Part shown: positions 1-12,408 of the stretch, one piece after another
How the letters are laid out: every line of letters starts with the position of its first letter
Numbering within the stretch: position 1 is the stretch's first letter
Source: Nageia nagi
Lineage: Eukaryota; Pinophyta
Direction: 5' to 3'
NCBI GenBank assembly: GCA_050084985.1
Contig: JBITNC010000002.1
Coordinates: 21,700,001 to 21,764,000 of the forward strand
DNA length: 64,000 nucleotides
The notes under the pieces: generated by a model
What the model was told of the DNA's origin: nothing
Database searches by the model: none
The model's input: the letters and a program-made list of their open reading frames with translations, nothing else
Translations under genes and position numbers: made by a program

Positions 1-846
1 GAGCTGGAAGGACCATTTTGGATTTTATATTTAAGATTTGTTCTATGATTCAGACATTTAAGCGTTTTTATACATTAGAACTGAAGTTCACGTATTCAGT
101 GATAAACAAGAGCTGATCAATCCTGGCAATGATCATTTGAAAACATTCAAGAGGACAGTTATGTCAGCTTCAAAATTTTGAGTTGCATGGAGTATTCATA
201 ACTTCAAAAATCTCAATTGTAAATAGTACTACGTAAATAAAAGTGAAATTGGGTTGGTTAAAATTTTGATAATGTTGTGTATCTTAACAAACACAGTATT
301 AATCTTATTCTTTGTTCTTTTTATGATGTTTATTCAATATCATGTTTTAAGAAGTATTTTATTGATGTAATCTTGAGTAGCTGAGGCACACATTTCCTAG
401 CAGTTATATGCCTTTTTGTTGTATGTTCTATGAGATTTAAATCACTGATTAAACAAATATACCTGTGTTATAGACTACACTTTAGCTTCAAAGAATATAC
501 ATTATTAACTGGTCATTTATATGGATTCAAAGAGAGCTAAACACGATAACCATCCACGTCGCTTCTCTTTTGCGATACATTTTATTGTTTGGGGTTGGAG
601 ACCAATCTGCCTAGAAAAAGGAAGATAGTTATTACCAAGCAAACAAATTCTGCCTTAAAAGAGACCACAACAATTGTATTAATTTTATCGCTTGATTTTT
701 ATCTTAAGCGTTTTTGTACTATTTGTTGCTTTGGCTTTAAAATATCATAATTCAAATGACATTGCATCAACCGTTCATCATAAGGCTAGTAAAATGCATG
801 CTTAAAAAAATCTTACTACTCATTATGAATGCTGAATATTCCTCAT

Positions 847-960
847 GATGTAGGTTAATTATTTCTCATTTACAAAAAGAGAGAATCAGATCTATGTTAA
901 GCTCGTTCTTCACGATGTAGGTCTACTACAAAAAGAGAGAATGAGATCTATGTTAAGCTT
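847..960. repeat. Two-copy short tandem duplication
   Basis: A unit beginning GATGTAGGT and containing ACAAAAAGAGAGAAT and AGATCTATGTTAAGCT occurs at about 847-907 and again at 914-960. The second copy lacks about a dozen bases near its start. It probably arose by local duplication; no function is evident. Confidence 0.7.
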
Positions 961-2346
961 ATTATGCATCTATAGAGGCATATTCAAGTGCCCTTAACAC
1001 ATGAGGTTATAACATGAATACATAGGTCTTTCTTGGTACATTAGGGATTAAATATAATAAAAAAAATCCTTTGAGCAATTGTTTCCAACCTTAGAGCATA
1101 TGTGGAAGTATTAATATTTTTGTCACAAAGGAAGGATGATAGGATATAAGAAATTGGTATTATTAAAAAATTTGTGAAAATGAATGTTGATAAGACATCA
1201 AAAACATGGCACATGAATCACTCATTGTTGAAAAACAAAATCTTATACAAACATGAACATTAATAAGGAATAATATTGATGAAATTAAGGAATTATTAAG
1301 CTCCCTTTGCATCTAGATAGGTAAAATATACATAACACAATGTTATTATACATTTTTTTTTGGTAAATTAAAGATTACATATCATTAAAAAAAATCATTT
1401 AATGAAGGTTAATAATGGGCATATTAATTCTTTTATGAAATATAAGGTTGACAAGACACCATAATATGGCACATCAATTCGTATCAATACCAATTAAAAA
1501 TAACACTAATAAAAAATGAAATTGTTGACAAAAAAAGTTCATTTCCTTTGTTGATTTAAAGGTATTATATTACATTATGTCCATTGAGTAACTACCACTC
1601 CAATTAAGTGTAGCTAAACTAACTCTTAGTAATAAACTCATCCTACCATTAAATCACACAATAATTCAAATTACTGAAAGGGCCATGATATGCTTATGGT
1701 AATTTGCCTATTTGAAGAGTCAAAAATATATTTTTATATTCTCATGTTAATTTAAAGTTTATTTAGGCATTAACATCAATTTATGGTCAACATAATCTTG
1801 TCCTAAAATTGATAATTATAAATATTTAGCTTCTACGATTTGCACCAAGAAACATAAAATTTGAGAGTTGTTAAAATGATGAGTCACTTTCAAAAATCTT
1901 TATGCAATCCTCCATAAAATGGTGAATATATTGAATCAATTTTGTGTTATTCACAAATAAATTTATCCAACCAAAAGATGAAAAGAATGAAATTGTGCAG
2001 GCAGAGGAATTGTCCTACCTTAGGGGAGAGCGTAGGTTGAGGGAAGGCACTCCTCTAACCATAAACTTTAAGCTTGTGATGCTTGGAGCATTGGATTTGG
2101 AACATGAGAACAAAAACATCATGGACATGGTTATCCTAATGACTTAAGGCCTCAAAAGTATATAAATAAGCTAGTTGGACAAAATAGATGTTTACTTGAA
2201 GCTAAGGGTTATGTGGGGGTCAAGGTTATTGTTAAAAATATCATCTATTTGGTCTGATATGCTTTCATTTGCAAGTTTGTAGGACTATGAATAATGTCTC
2301 AAAGAGTTCATGATTGGATGTGAAGATGCTAGCATGTACATGAAGA

Positions 2347-2547
2347 TTTAGAGATAGTTTTAGGAGCTAATTCGCATTTCATTGCTATCTTCTCCTAAAT
2401 GGTAATAATATTTACAATAATTCGATATTAATGTGCAAATGGTAGAATGTCCATAAAGATTGAGAGCTAGTTTTGATAGATAATACATATTTCATTATTA
2501 TCTTCTCCTCAATGCTAGTAATAACAATTTGATATTAATATGCACGA
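2347..2547. repeat. Two diverged copies of a ~100-bp unit
   Basis: Two adjacent stretches share the order AGCTA(G/A)TT, CATTTCATT, ATCTTCTCCT, and GATATTAAT followed by TGCA, about 110 bp apart. They look like an old tandem duplication inside noncoding DNA. No coding content is visible. Confidence 0.55.
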
Positions 2548-3621
2548 GGAAACTAAAATATGGTTAATGGAACTATAGAAAAATACATATACGAAGAGCA
2601 AGGGAATGCCTAAATCAACTCCAATGTGTAGGAGAGATAAGTTAATAGAGAGAAAAGTAGCAGGGGATATTCAAAGTATCAAGTCTAATATGTCAAATTA
2701 AAGCAATAAAAGATGATATATGAAGGGCTTCAAGGTTGGAACAAAGCTCATGATTTTGTGACCAAAGGGAGTAATCCTAGTGGGTTTGGTAGTAATACAT
2801 TGACAAGTATTCCTTCTAAAATAATAGGGAATCATGGTACACTTTCAATTCGTAGCTTGTTATGATTGAAAAAAGGTTAGAATATATTTAGAAATAGTTG
2901 TGCTACAAGATCTGCTAGTGATTACACACTAACAAATGTGAGTGGCTTCTCATATATAGATTGTGATGCACTTCTAATCCTAGTAATTCATCCATAATGG
3001 TCTATCTTAATAGAAAATTGATGTTAGCAAACTTTAATACCATGTATACCTGATAATAACATCATTCTCTAATATCATTCTCTAATATCATGTATACCTG
3101 AAAATTATTTCTTTAGTGAAAGTGACTTTTTGGTTTAATCTGAGTTGACCTCAAGTAAATTGAGTAAATTTCCTTCATAATCCTTTTGTTGATATCTCTA
3201 GTAGAGGGTTTAGAAGTCTTTTCTAAGAGCCATGAGGGAGGAAGTTGCTTGATGTCTAGGCCTATGGATTGTATGAGAGATGTGGCCTTTGAGTAACAAC
3301 ACCAACATATAACCTTACTTACAAGTTGCATTGAGGATTGAGAGCTAAAAGAGGGTATCTCTTTGATTTAGGAGTTTTTGATATCATATAACAAATTCCA
3401 TTTTAGTAGTGTAACAATATAGAGTATTGTAAGAGCCAATAGGTATTATGCATCAAATTCAACCAAGATGATGAAATGAGGGATAATGTTTTTACTTTGA
3501 ATGGATCTCACTTTGTTGTATAACAAACTTATTTTAGAAACCTAGTGCATGGGATTTAATGCAACATAGGAGCTCCAAATGCTTTACCCATTTGGATTCA
3601 TTTGTTTTATTTTAACTCTTA

Positions 3622-4050
3622 TGTTGGAAATTATAATGCATTATTGTGTAATATCTCTCTTTAATGTAAATCCACTTAATGCTTAAAGTATCTCTAGATA
3701 CTTTAAAGCATTAAGGGAATAAATATGGAAAACGCTTTAAACTTACTCTTGGGTAAAAGGGTGGTTAAAAAGTGGGTTTCATCTTATAAATAGAGGGGTA
3801 ACCCTCCCTCTCATTGTACTTGTAGAAGCATAAAGATGATAGTCTTTTAGAGTTATAGGAATACTCTTGTAGGAGCTTTGTAGAAGAATTATTGAGAATT
3901 TGGAGGAGAGTTCTCTTGTGAGAAGTAATAGAAGAGATGGTTCAAAGTGGATGTACTCCCAAGAGTTGGAGGAACCACTATACATTATGTGTTCTCATTT
4001 GTGTGAATGATTTGTTTTTAGTTAGATTTGTTGGAGAAGGTATAGGAGAT
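3622..4050 (+). mobile_element. Plus-strand copia-type LTR (solo or truncated)
   Basis: The stretch starts TGTTGGAAATTATAATGCATTATTG, essentially the start seen on the minus strand in the LTRs of the array at 8.3-33.9 kb. The other LTR landmarks follow in order: a hairpin at about 3677-3713, a GGGTAAAAGGGTGG stretch, a TATA box TATAAATAG at 3785-3793, and the TGGATGTACTCCC...GGAGGAACCA block. No copia coding region follows; a gypsy integrase remnant does. The right edge is uncertain because the sequence passes directly into that remnant. A solo LTR left by recombination is the simplest reading. Confidence 0.7.
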
Positions 4051-4054
4051 CTTG

Positions 4055-4275
4055 GTTTATGGAATCTTTCAATTCCATCATCTTAAACATTAGCTCCTCA
4101 TATCACCCTTAGACTGGTGGACAAATGGAAAGGACATATCAAGTCCTTAAGGATATGTTGAGAATGTATTGTATGGCTCAAAAGACTAAGTGGCAGGACT
4201 ACTTATATTTGGTTAAATTTTCTTATAATAATTTATTTGTAAAGTGTGGTTTCCTATGGCATTCCAGGACTCATC
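4055..4275 (+). pseudogene. Ty3/gypsy integrase core fragment
   Basis: Read on the plus strand, this encodes a recognisable gypsy integrase block: an SSYHP-x-TGGQMERTYQ segment (family form SAYHPQTDGQTERTNQ) followed by DMLRMYCMAQKTKWQDYLYLV and a YNN motif. This region carries the glutamate of the DDE catalytic triad. A stop replaces the expected glutamine, and the frame breaks at about 4275 after MAFQD, where MAPFQALYGR is expected. The continuation appears at 5879. It is dead, and only the C-terminal part of the polyprotein remains. Confidence 0.75.
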
Positions 4276-5877
4276 ATATAAAACATTTTCACACCTGAAC
4301 TTCAAGTGCTTGCAAACAAAAATTAAGAAGCAAAAACACAAAAAAGATTAAACATTAACCATAAAAATAAGACACCAATATATCTTGGAGAAACCTAATG
4401 TGGGAAATTTTCTAGCCAAAAGAGCATTTTCATTAGGTGCCTCCTCCATTATAAAAATCGTAAGTGATTGAGAAACCCTACTTCCAATAGCACTATGGAA
4501 GCACTCGCAACATCCCATTAAAAGAATTCAAACAAGCTTCTCCACAAAAATCACTTTGACAAATAAAGGACTCTCACTCTTCAATATTCAATCCTTTAAT
4601 CAACTCTAATAACATGTTAACCAACACATAGCAAGTTTTCCACATACTCAACATACTCCCACAAGATGTGACTTATCACCTTCACACTATATAATTTTCC
4701 TTGAACACAAAACATGAACAATAACTCCATTTTAACTTTTCAATCATTGAATGATTTGTGGGATGCATCTCAAGTTCCTCTCATCCATGCTCACTCCTTT
4801 TTATGGAAAATATGTCCATGAAACTATCTAGAATAACATCTTCAAAAGATATATCTCGCACCCATCTCCATCCAAGATGTGACTCTTCTATATGGAATTA
4901 CAATATGCTTCATTTTGACATCTTTACTCTCTTCCCAACATGGGATTACAAATTTGAAGTGCTCCATCATGGAGCCTCAATAGGACTCTCATGCCAAGGT
5001 GTGAAATGAAAATCTAACTCACATGCTCTAAGGCGTGGAATAAATAACTTGTTCCTATAAGCTCCATTTTATAAGTTTTAAAGGGCACATGAGAATAAAT
5101 AAAATGGTTACAATGATAATTATGCTCATTTGGCCTTTTTATTTTCTTTTAACAATATTCTCTTAACCCCTAATAATATTTGTTAAAACTCAACAACTCT
5201 CTTTGGGCATATAGGCCTTTAATTTGTTTTATATTAATAATAGTAATTATGATATTAATATTATTAATAGATTTATATTTGTTTTTGGAGTTATATTTGT
5301 AACAGATTAAAAAAACATAGTCATTTAAAATAACACCCAATATCTATGTATGGTGGCTCCAATAGAAATATGCCATAGGGCAACCACCCTCCATAATTTT
5401 AAACAAAGTCAAATGGGAACTTTGACTCCCAAAACTTGCACTCCACCATGGTTCATTTTTTATGATATCAATATTCCACATATTTTGGTGCACCTTTTGA
5501 TATTTCCTTTGATCGATCATTTTGATGATATCATCACCTCTATGCTCCTTGTAATATTGCCAACATGTGTGTTGACTAGATGCTACTTGTGTAAATGTTG
5601 GTGGATCCCACTTGGGTGGAAATAATATTTTTATCTTTCATCAATTTTAATTTTTTTTCTAAAACTTTGAATGGTTATAACTCACAAACTGTAGCTTCAT
5701 TTTGGTCATCCTTTTAAGTGTTAAAAAGATATCTCTTCATCATGGAGTAGAAAAAAATATCTTTTGTGACATCTCAATTTTTAATCTCAATTTTTAACCA
5801 TTTTTAATGATCTTGAAAATTCATTTCGAATCAACAATGGTATCATACATTTCTTGGAATACATTATTTTAATGTAA
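4276..5877. mobile_element. Unclassified ~1.6-kb insertion splitting a gypsy integrase
   Basis: The gypsy integrase stops after the codons for about MAFQD and resumes at YGRRCKSP at 5879, so the DNA between is an insertion. I saw no clear terminal repeats, target duplication or coding domain in it. The open stretches at 4758-5009 and 5350-5625 match nothing I recognise. Its class is unknown; an LTR remnant or a nonautonomous element are both possible. Confidence 0.5.
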
Positions 5878-5878
5878 T

Positions 5879-6470
5879 GTATGGAAGGAGATGTAAATCC
5901 CCTCTCTCCTATGAAAATTCAGAGGATCGGATAGTGATTGATTCAAATATGATGCGGTAGATGGAGAAACAATTTAGAATTATATAACAAAGGATTAAGG
6001 AAGTTATCGAGTGACAAAAGAGATATGTTGATTTAAAAAGAAGAACTAGATAATTCTATGTGGGAGAAAAAGTCATCTTGAGAGCATGATCCTCAAAGTG
6101 TGTCATAAAATCCACTAAGCTAGATCCTCATTTTTTTGACCCTTTGAAATCTTGGAAAATATAAACATAGTTGCTTATTGACTTACTTTATTATCCAACT
6201 AGTTAAAGACCCATAGTGTCTTCCATGTGTCCCTATTAAGAAAATATGAACTTGATACCTCACATGTTTGGGATTTATCCCACTTTAAGATGGTATACCC
6301 CACAAGCCTTATTAAATTTAAACCCATTAGGATATTAGAGCATTGAATTAAGAAGTTTAGAAAATGCTTGATGGAGCAATATAAGGTTCCATGGGACTAT
6401 TTTTCTCAAATTGATGCTACTTGGGAAAATGTCCATAAGAAGAAAATTCATTTCCCATTTTTGTTTGAAA
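5879..6470 (+). pseudogene. Ty3/gypsy integrase C-terminus, decayed
   Basis: The plus-strand translation, across frames, shows the usual end of a gypsy polyprotein: YGRRCKSPLSP, then a QKRYVDLKRR-like segment (family QKSYADKRRR), VGEKVILRA, KLDPHF-x-PLK, and near the end a QYKVPWDYFS-x-IDATWENV segment resembling the QW..ATWE chromodomain-like tail. Several stops and frameshifts make it nonfunctional. It continues the fragment at 4055-4275. Confidence 0.75.
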
Positions 6471-6529
6471 AGAATATAGTTTATAATTTTCTTTAGTTTT
6501 ATAAAACACACGAGAGTGTGTTTAGTTTT

Positions 6530-6540
6530 AGGGGGGCAAG
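6530..6540 (+). other. Polypurine tract of the gypsy element
   Basis: AGGGGGGCAAG lies about 60 bp after the decayed end of the integrase reading and just before a TGTAATGAACC start. This is the expected place and form of the plus-strand priming tract before a 3' LTR. Confidence 0.6.
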
Positions 6541-6542
6541 TA

Positions 6543-8230
6543 TGTAATGAACCTCTTGTATAAGTTTTTGTAATAAATAATGTTTTGACATTAATACATG
6601 ATTTTTTGTATTATAAATTGATTTTGTATAATTTTGTTCATAAATATATATATTATCTTGGAAGAATTAATACTTTGGGCAAGTTTTTATTTTTCAAGAA
6701 AAAATGATGAATTACAAGGCAACTTCAACATATATAATCCATTATTTACAAAAAAAATAAAATAGTTATGTAAAAAGAATAATATTAGAAAATTAGGGTT
6801 TTTCATAAAGAGGAAAATATAGTGTTTATTAAATATTTATATTATAAAGAGTAAAATATAGGAAAAAGTGAAAGGAAATAATCTTCTTCCTCTCTTTGTA
6901 AAAAGAAGAGATGTAGTATATTTTCTTCTCCTTGGCAAGTGAAGAGACATGGTGATCATTACCCTCCTCCTCATTTGTTTGAAGAAGATTCTAAAGAAAT
7001 TTTAAAAGGGAAGAGCCTCCTCCATGAAGGGTTATTAGTATTTGATTCAAAGTTCACTCATATTTGAGGGAGATCTTATTGGATTTGGGCTAAAGCTTTG
7101 ATCAAATTTCTTGCATTTGGAGTTTACTTAATTTTGAGGTAGGCTTATTTTATAAAACCTTTGAAAGATTTTATAGATCATGCAACTTGAAGATTCATGT
7201 ATAGATATATTTCTATGTTATACATTTTTTTATGCTCTCCATATTTGTATCGAGGATATGAAAAAATATTAAATGCCCCAAAAGAACCAAAATGGGATAG
7301 CATTTTTGAAATTATGGATCTTTTAATGCCCAAAAAAAACAAAAAGGATGGAATTGGAATGAGAAAAACATTTACCACAAGATATTTAATGTATTATTTC
7401 TCCTTGCTTTATTGAGTTGATGATTTGATTATTTTTGTGGGGTTTCCATTATAGTGCATCTTTTGATGTACTAGAAGAAGTAAAATGAAGTAGAATTGTT
7501 GTCACCATGGGATTACCATGATGATTATTATTTTGTTGTGGACCAAAAGATTGAAAATGGAGTTGAATGTGATCAATAAGGTGATCTTTATTGATATCTT
7601 ATTTGCTAGTTTATTGAATTTACTCTATAAAATTTTGATGCAATGGTTTTATGAGATGATTTGTTGTTGAAATGCTAAGTTTTGAAATGTTGAGTTTTGA
7701 AATGCTAAACTAATACTAAAAATGATTAATTTGTTGACCTATTCAGCATGTTGTTTAGCGAACTTTGCAAACTTATGAGAATTTGATAATGTTAGTGTTA
7801 TTGTTGTAGAGGACAACATTGATGGTGTTCTTTGTTTGAATTATTTTTTCTTCCATTTTTCTTTCTTTTTTCAATTTTTACTTAGGTAATATTTTTCAAA
7901 TATTTGGTTTTTAAAAATTACTTATGCATTTGTGCAAAGAAATTGGTTTTCACAAATGGATCTTTTTGACAAGGTTGGAGAGCTAGGAAACTAATTTTTA
8001 TCATCATCGTTGAGCTAACAACATTGGTTAAGGTTTTCACAATGAGAGTTGTGCTTTTTTATATTTCTTTTTTTAATTTAATTTTATTGAACTATAATCA
8101 TCGATGATGTTCTAGTTTCAAGCATCAACATCATTTGTATTTTTGTATTCTCTCTTTAAAAAAAAAAAATTACTAATGACTAATGGACTTCGAAAAAACT
8201 TAATTTGCCTATATTTTTTAAAAAAATTTC
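6543..8230 (+). mobile_element. Probable 3' LTR of the gypsy element (right edge unknown)
   Basis: The stretch begins TGTAATGAACC right after the polypurine tract and has no coding potential. The LTR end could not be fixed because the matching 5' LTR is not in the window. The copia array begins at 8257, so the gypsy LTR must end at or before that point. Confidence 0.4.
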
Positions 8231-8256
8231 TTGATGTGATGCTCTATCAAATATTG

Positions 8257-8724
8257 TGAGAGGTGAAGTATAACATGAAAGCTCACAATACACATCTAAC
8301 AAACTCACAAAGTAATCTCACAAAGATAACACAAGATGTAAATGGTTCCTCCAACTAGGAGTACATCCACTAACTAGATCTCTCTTCTTAACAAATATGA
8401 ACTCTTACAATCCTCCTACACTTTTCTCCTAAACACTACCCTATAGCATAAATTTACTCTACAAATTGGTGTATGATTACAAAGAGGGAGCCTTCTATTT
8501 ATAGACCAAAATCCCTCTTTGGATCACCCTTTTATCCAAAGTACAAAAACATGACATGGACATCCTTTTACCCAAGGGCATGCTCTAGACATGGAGTGAA
8601 GGACAAGTTATATTATCATATTCACTTAAATACTTAAGGTATCAAATGATACCCTTAAGTATTAGTGAACTTACCTAGAATATTATTACATAATGTTTAC
8701 AATAATGCATTATACATTCCAACA
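8257..8724 (-). mobile_element. LTR1: 3' LTR of copia element A, outer end of the array
   Basis: On the minus strand it starts TGTTGGAATGTATAATGC, directly after the polypurine tract, and runs to ...CACCTCTCA. It contains the hairpin at 8621-8669 and a TATA box (CTATAAATAG) at 8495-8504. It closely matches LTR5 at the far end of the array and is clearly more distant from LTR2-LTR4. The left edge (8255 or 8257) was chosen by comparison with the 11-base remnant at 16138. No target duplication with the flank of LTR5 is visible. Confidence 0.85.
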
Positions 8725-8733
8725 CTCCCCCTT
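8725..8733 (-). other. Polypurine tract of element A
   Basis: Minus-strand AAGGGGGAG abuts the TGTTGG start of LTR1. The same tract precedes LTR2 and, in altered form, LTR3 and the LTR ending at 53747. Confidence 0.85.
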
Positions 8734-9425
8734 AATGCAATATTGGAATAGAGCGAATAAGAAAAAAAGTAAAAGAGTTCTTCTCCAAATAGATACAATG
8801 GAGATTAGAACTTTTTACATATTTATGAAGTAAAAAAGATCTAGTTTGAAACTTACTACTTTGCCAAATACAATCATTAACAATAACTAGTTTCAATGTG
8901 CATGAAGTAGTCATCCAACTGAAAGTCGTGAAGAGTCTCCAAGAGCCTGCATACCTGAAGTAAGTAACTTGCAATCTCAAAGGAACTTATAGGTCATAAG
9001 CAGCTCAAATAACAAGATCGATTAGATGTAACATATTCATATCAACAAGGATAGATGAATCACACAAATGCCATCATAAACTGATCAATGGTGCACTATA
9101 AGTCATCACAAAGATGCCAAGCCAAAACTCATAGTCACCTACTCTATATAAAACATGTGTTGATTATCATTACAAAATAGAGCATGCACATACAAGTTCC
9201 TCACATACGGATAACTGAATAGTGCCAAAAGATACATAAGAGTTCCTCACACATGGATAACTGAACAGTGCTAGATTGGCCAATATTTTTGCTTTTAAAA
9301 TTTTGTACAACAATTTCTTCATGTAGAGCAAACTTACTATGAAGGTGTACAACAAAATCAACATTATACAACACAAAATCCTCCTAGGCGTGTTATCATC
9401 ATAAATATGAATTCAACATAAGAAT
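8734..9425 (-). other. Element A spacer between RNase H and the 3' LTR
   Basis: Noncoding 3' region of A. It includes two copies of a GTTCCTCACA(C/T)A(C/T)GGATAACTGAA unit near 9198-9265, a short form of the minisatellite found at the same place in B and C. Region 8734-9240 is closely repeated at 32927-33476, which identifies the deleted unit D. Confidence 0.75.
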
Positions 9426-10960
9426 TCAAACTTCACTCTCGCTTGAGGGAAACTTTAACAATTTGATAACATCCTTAAGCTTACAGAATCGAGCTTTTGA
9501 AAGTGGCTTGGTGAACATATCGGTGGAGTTAAAAGTGGATGGACAATACTTCATGTGTATTATGCCATCAAAAACCTTCTCCTTAATAAATTGGGCATGG
9601 ATTTCCACATGTTTTATTTTCTGATGGAACATAGGATTCTTAGCCAAAGAAATAGCTAATTGATTATCTAAAGAAATCAAAGATGAGCCACCTTAATCAT
9701 ACCTAATTTATTTCAAAATATGCCTTAGCCAAATGGCTTCCTAGGTTGCAATAAACATGGCATGGTATTCAACTTCTATGGTGGAAAGAGAAACACTAGG
9801 TTGCTTCTTAGAAGCCCAAGAGATAGCACCTAAACCAATGCTAAACACATATGCAAAGGTTGATTTCATATCATCTCTATCTCCCCCATAGTTAGAATCT
9901 AAGAATTTAGAGAGAATAAATAAGGGCAACTTAGAATACTTGAGAATAAGATCCTTAGTCCCTTCAACATACCTCAAGATTTGCTTAACAACATTGAGGT
10001 GCTCAATATATGGTTTTTGCATGAATCATGCCATTAGATTCACTACAAAGGTAATATTTGGCCTGGATATAATCAAATACAAAAGATTACCAATTAATTA
10101 CCTGTAAGTTGTAGCATCAACCAATTGAGAGTTGGAGCTTAGAGAAATAGTGATTCTAGGAGAGATTGGGATTGCAGCATATCTACACTTCTCCATTCCA
10201 AACTTCCATAAGATGTTTGATATATACTTAGATTGAATAAGATAAGTACAATCCTTGTATTGATACACTTGCATTCTAAGAGACCAAGCTCAATCATTTC
10301 AAATGTTGCTTTAAGTTTGGATATGCACTCTTGAATGATTTCATCATTATTTCTAGTTATCAAAAGATCATCCACATAAAAGAGAATCAAGACCACATCT
10401 TTTCCTTGATTGAGTACATATAGATTAAAGTCAGAAAAATACTTGGAGAAACTAATGTCTTGAAAATACCTTAAAATATTTCTGTACAAGGCTTTAGGTG
10501 CATGCTTAAGTCTATAAAATGACTTCTTTAGCTTGCACACAAAGGACTCTTTGCCTTCCACAATGAACCCTTTTGGTTGATTCATGAAGATTTCCACATT
10601 TAAGTCACCATTGAAAAATGCACTCTTAACATCAAGTTGAAAAAATTTCCATCCTTGAGCTACAGAAAGAGCAAAGATAATTCTCATAATAGGCATCTTT
10701 GCTATAGGAGCAAAGGTTTCTTCTCATAATATACATCATATTTCTAAGCAAAACCTTTGGCTACTAACCTTACCTTGTATTTTTTAATATCTTCAATAGA
10801 ATTGAACTTGATCTTATAGATCCACTTATTACCAATTACATTCTTCTCATTGGGATAAGAAACCAAATCCCAAGTTTTATTTTTCATAAGCACCTCATAC
10901 TCCATTTTCATGGCTTCCATCTAGCACTTGTGCTTAGAAGCTTTTTTGAATGTTGAAGGC
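9426..10960 (-). pseudogene. Element A reverse transcriptase and RNase H, decayed
   Basis: Going from 10960 downward, the minus strand reads a copia RT: FQLDVKSAFFNGDL at about 10650, PKGFIVEGKESFVCKLKKS, the catalytic YVDDLLIT at about 10370, then after a break the RNase H block DSNYGGDRDD, ISWASKKQPSVSLSTIEVEYHAM and SLDNQLAISLAKNP. At least three frame breaks occur (near 10720, 10130 and 9730). It is the same family as B and C but far more decayed, so A is the oldest internal copy. Confidence 0.85.
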
Positions 10961-11073
10961 TCATGCTTGTTGTCAATATTAGAAAATAAGGATTTATTTA
11001 ATATCATGCTCTTTGTTACCCTTTGTGTTGGAGAATTTTGTTCTTGAAGTGACTTATCTACATCAATATCTAA

Positions 11074-11800
11074 CTAGCTAGGTGCAATTGAAGAGAATTT
11101 TGGATCATTAACATCCTCATTAGAAGTAGATTTTTCAGGAAGTTCATCAAACTTTACATCCTTAGAAATAAACATGACTTTGTTAAATAGAGAGTAGAGC
11201 CTATAGCATCTATGCTGATTGTCATAACCCACAAAGATGTATTTTCCAACTCTTTTATCTAAGTTCTTCCTTTTCTCATAAATAATGTAGGAGAATGCTT
11301 CACAACCAAATACCCTAAGGTGAGAAATGTTAGGTTTTCTTCCTAACCATGTCTCAAAAGGAGTTTTACCTTGAAAAACTTTTATGGGACATCTATTCAA
11401 GGTGTAAATAGTAGTGATCATAGCTTAATCCCATAAGAAACAAAAAAGATTACCCAACATGCATCTAGCCATCTCCATAATTGTCCTATTTTTCCTTTCA
11501 ATAACATCATTCTATTGAGGAGTGTAAGGAATCGTAAACTACCTCTTGACTTTATACTTAGCACAATAGTCATTGAACTCATTGTTGCTATATTCTCTGC
11601 CATTATCTAATCTCAACATCTTGATTGTAAGGTTAGTTCAATTCTCAACAAAGGCCTTAAAAACTTTAAAACTCTTAAAGATTTGACCCTTGTGCTCAAG
11701 TAGATCCCAAAGGCCATTCTACTAAATCTATCAATGAAGGTCAAAACATAAGATGCTCTTCCAAGCAACTTAGTTGAAGTTGAGATGCTCTTATTACTTT
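11074..11800 (-). pseudogene. Element A integrase, decayed
   Basis: Minus-strand pieces give the C-terminal copia integrase landmarks ITTIYTLNRCPIKVFQGKTPFETW, KPNISHLRVFGCEAFS and KYIFVGYDNQHRCYRLYS. Upstream is the block that reads QQNGVAERKNRTIMEMARCML in C, here frameshifted at 11418-11603. Several stops make it inactive. Confidence 0.8.
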
Positions 11801-12400
11801 ATCTTTTTCAAATTTTTATCTATGTATCTTTTCAAGAATGCACTTCTCGTATAGACCAATCAAAGGAGAAATTGAAGGTAAACCTTCCACAAGTTCTTGG
11901 TCTTTCATGACTTGAATACTCTTGTGGTTAAGGTGCTTTAAATGTTAGTACTAAAGATTGCCTCTCGAACACACACTTGTAGCAAGACACATCTTTGATG
12001 GAACTTGATCCATAATGTAGAGATCATCTTTTACTTATCTTTTAACCAACATGTCAAGTCTTTTCTTAATGCACCAAGATTGAGAGTTGAACTCAAAAAA
12101 GTACCTTTTTCTAATGACTTGGATTATGGAGAAAAGATTCATCCTTAACTTAGGAACATAGAAAACATTTTCAAGAACCTTCTTGTGAATCAACACACTT
12201 ACAATGCCTTGGAATTCAAGGTTAGAGTTATCACCTATCATAACTGCATCTTTTTTATACTTGTGAAAGTTCTCAAACTTTTCATTTTCAAAGCATAGGT
12301 GATTAGTGCAACCAAAATCAATAATCTAATTAGATGAAAAAGAGCAAGACATGGAGTAGAGCGTTGTAGCAAAACTAGCTTGAATATTCTTCTTTATTTT
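11801..12400 (-). pseudogene. Element A protease to GAG-pre-integrase region, decayed
   Basis: The segment at 12035-12241 reads VLENVFYVPKLRMNLFSI, the stretch that follows the aspartic protease in this family. Towards 11900-12030 it passes into the zinc-binding GAG-pre-integrase region, recognisable by alignment with B and C but broken. The DSG protease site lies near 12320 in a broken frame. Confidence 0.7.
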
Positions 12401-12408
12401 GAAGTTCT

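Larger units (their letters stand above)
1..3600. other. AT-rich DNA with no recognised gene
   Basis: No reading frame here is long enough or motif-bearing enough to call. The longest open stretches are 67-72 codons and resemble no family I know. The composition and scattered short duplications look like decayed transposon DNA. The first few hundred bases could be the tail or intron of a gene outside the window, but nothing in them shows it. Confidence 0.5.

Noticed and set aside
8243-8256. Degenerate primer-binding site (GCTCTATCAAATAT) left of LTR1, implying one more element in the array
   Set aside because: Several bases are missing relative to GCTCTGATACCA, and no copia leader or gag can be read to its left; gypsy-derived DNA occupies that side.
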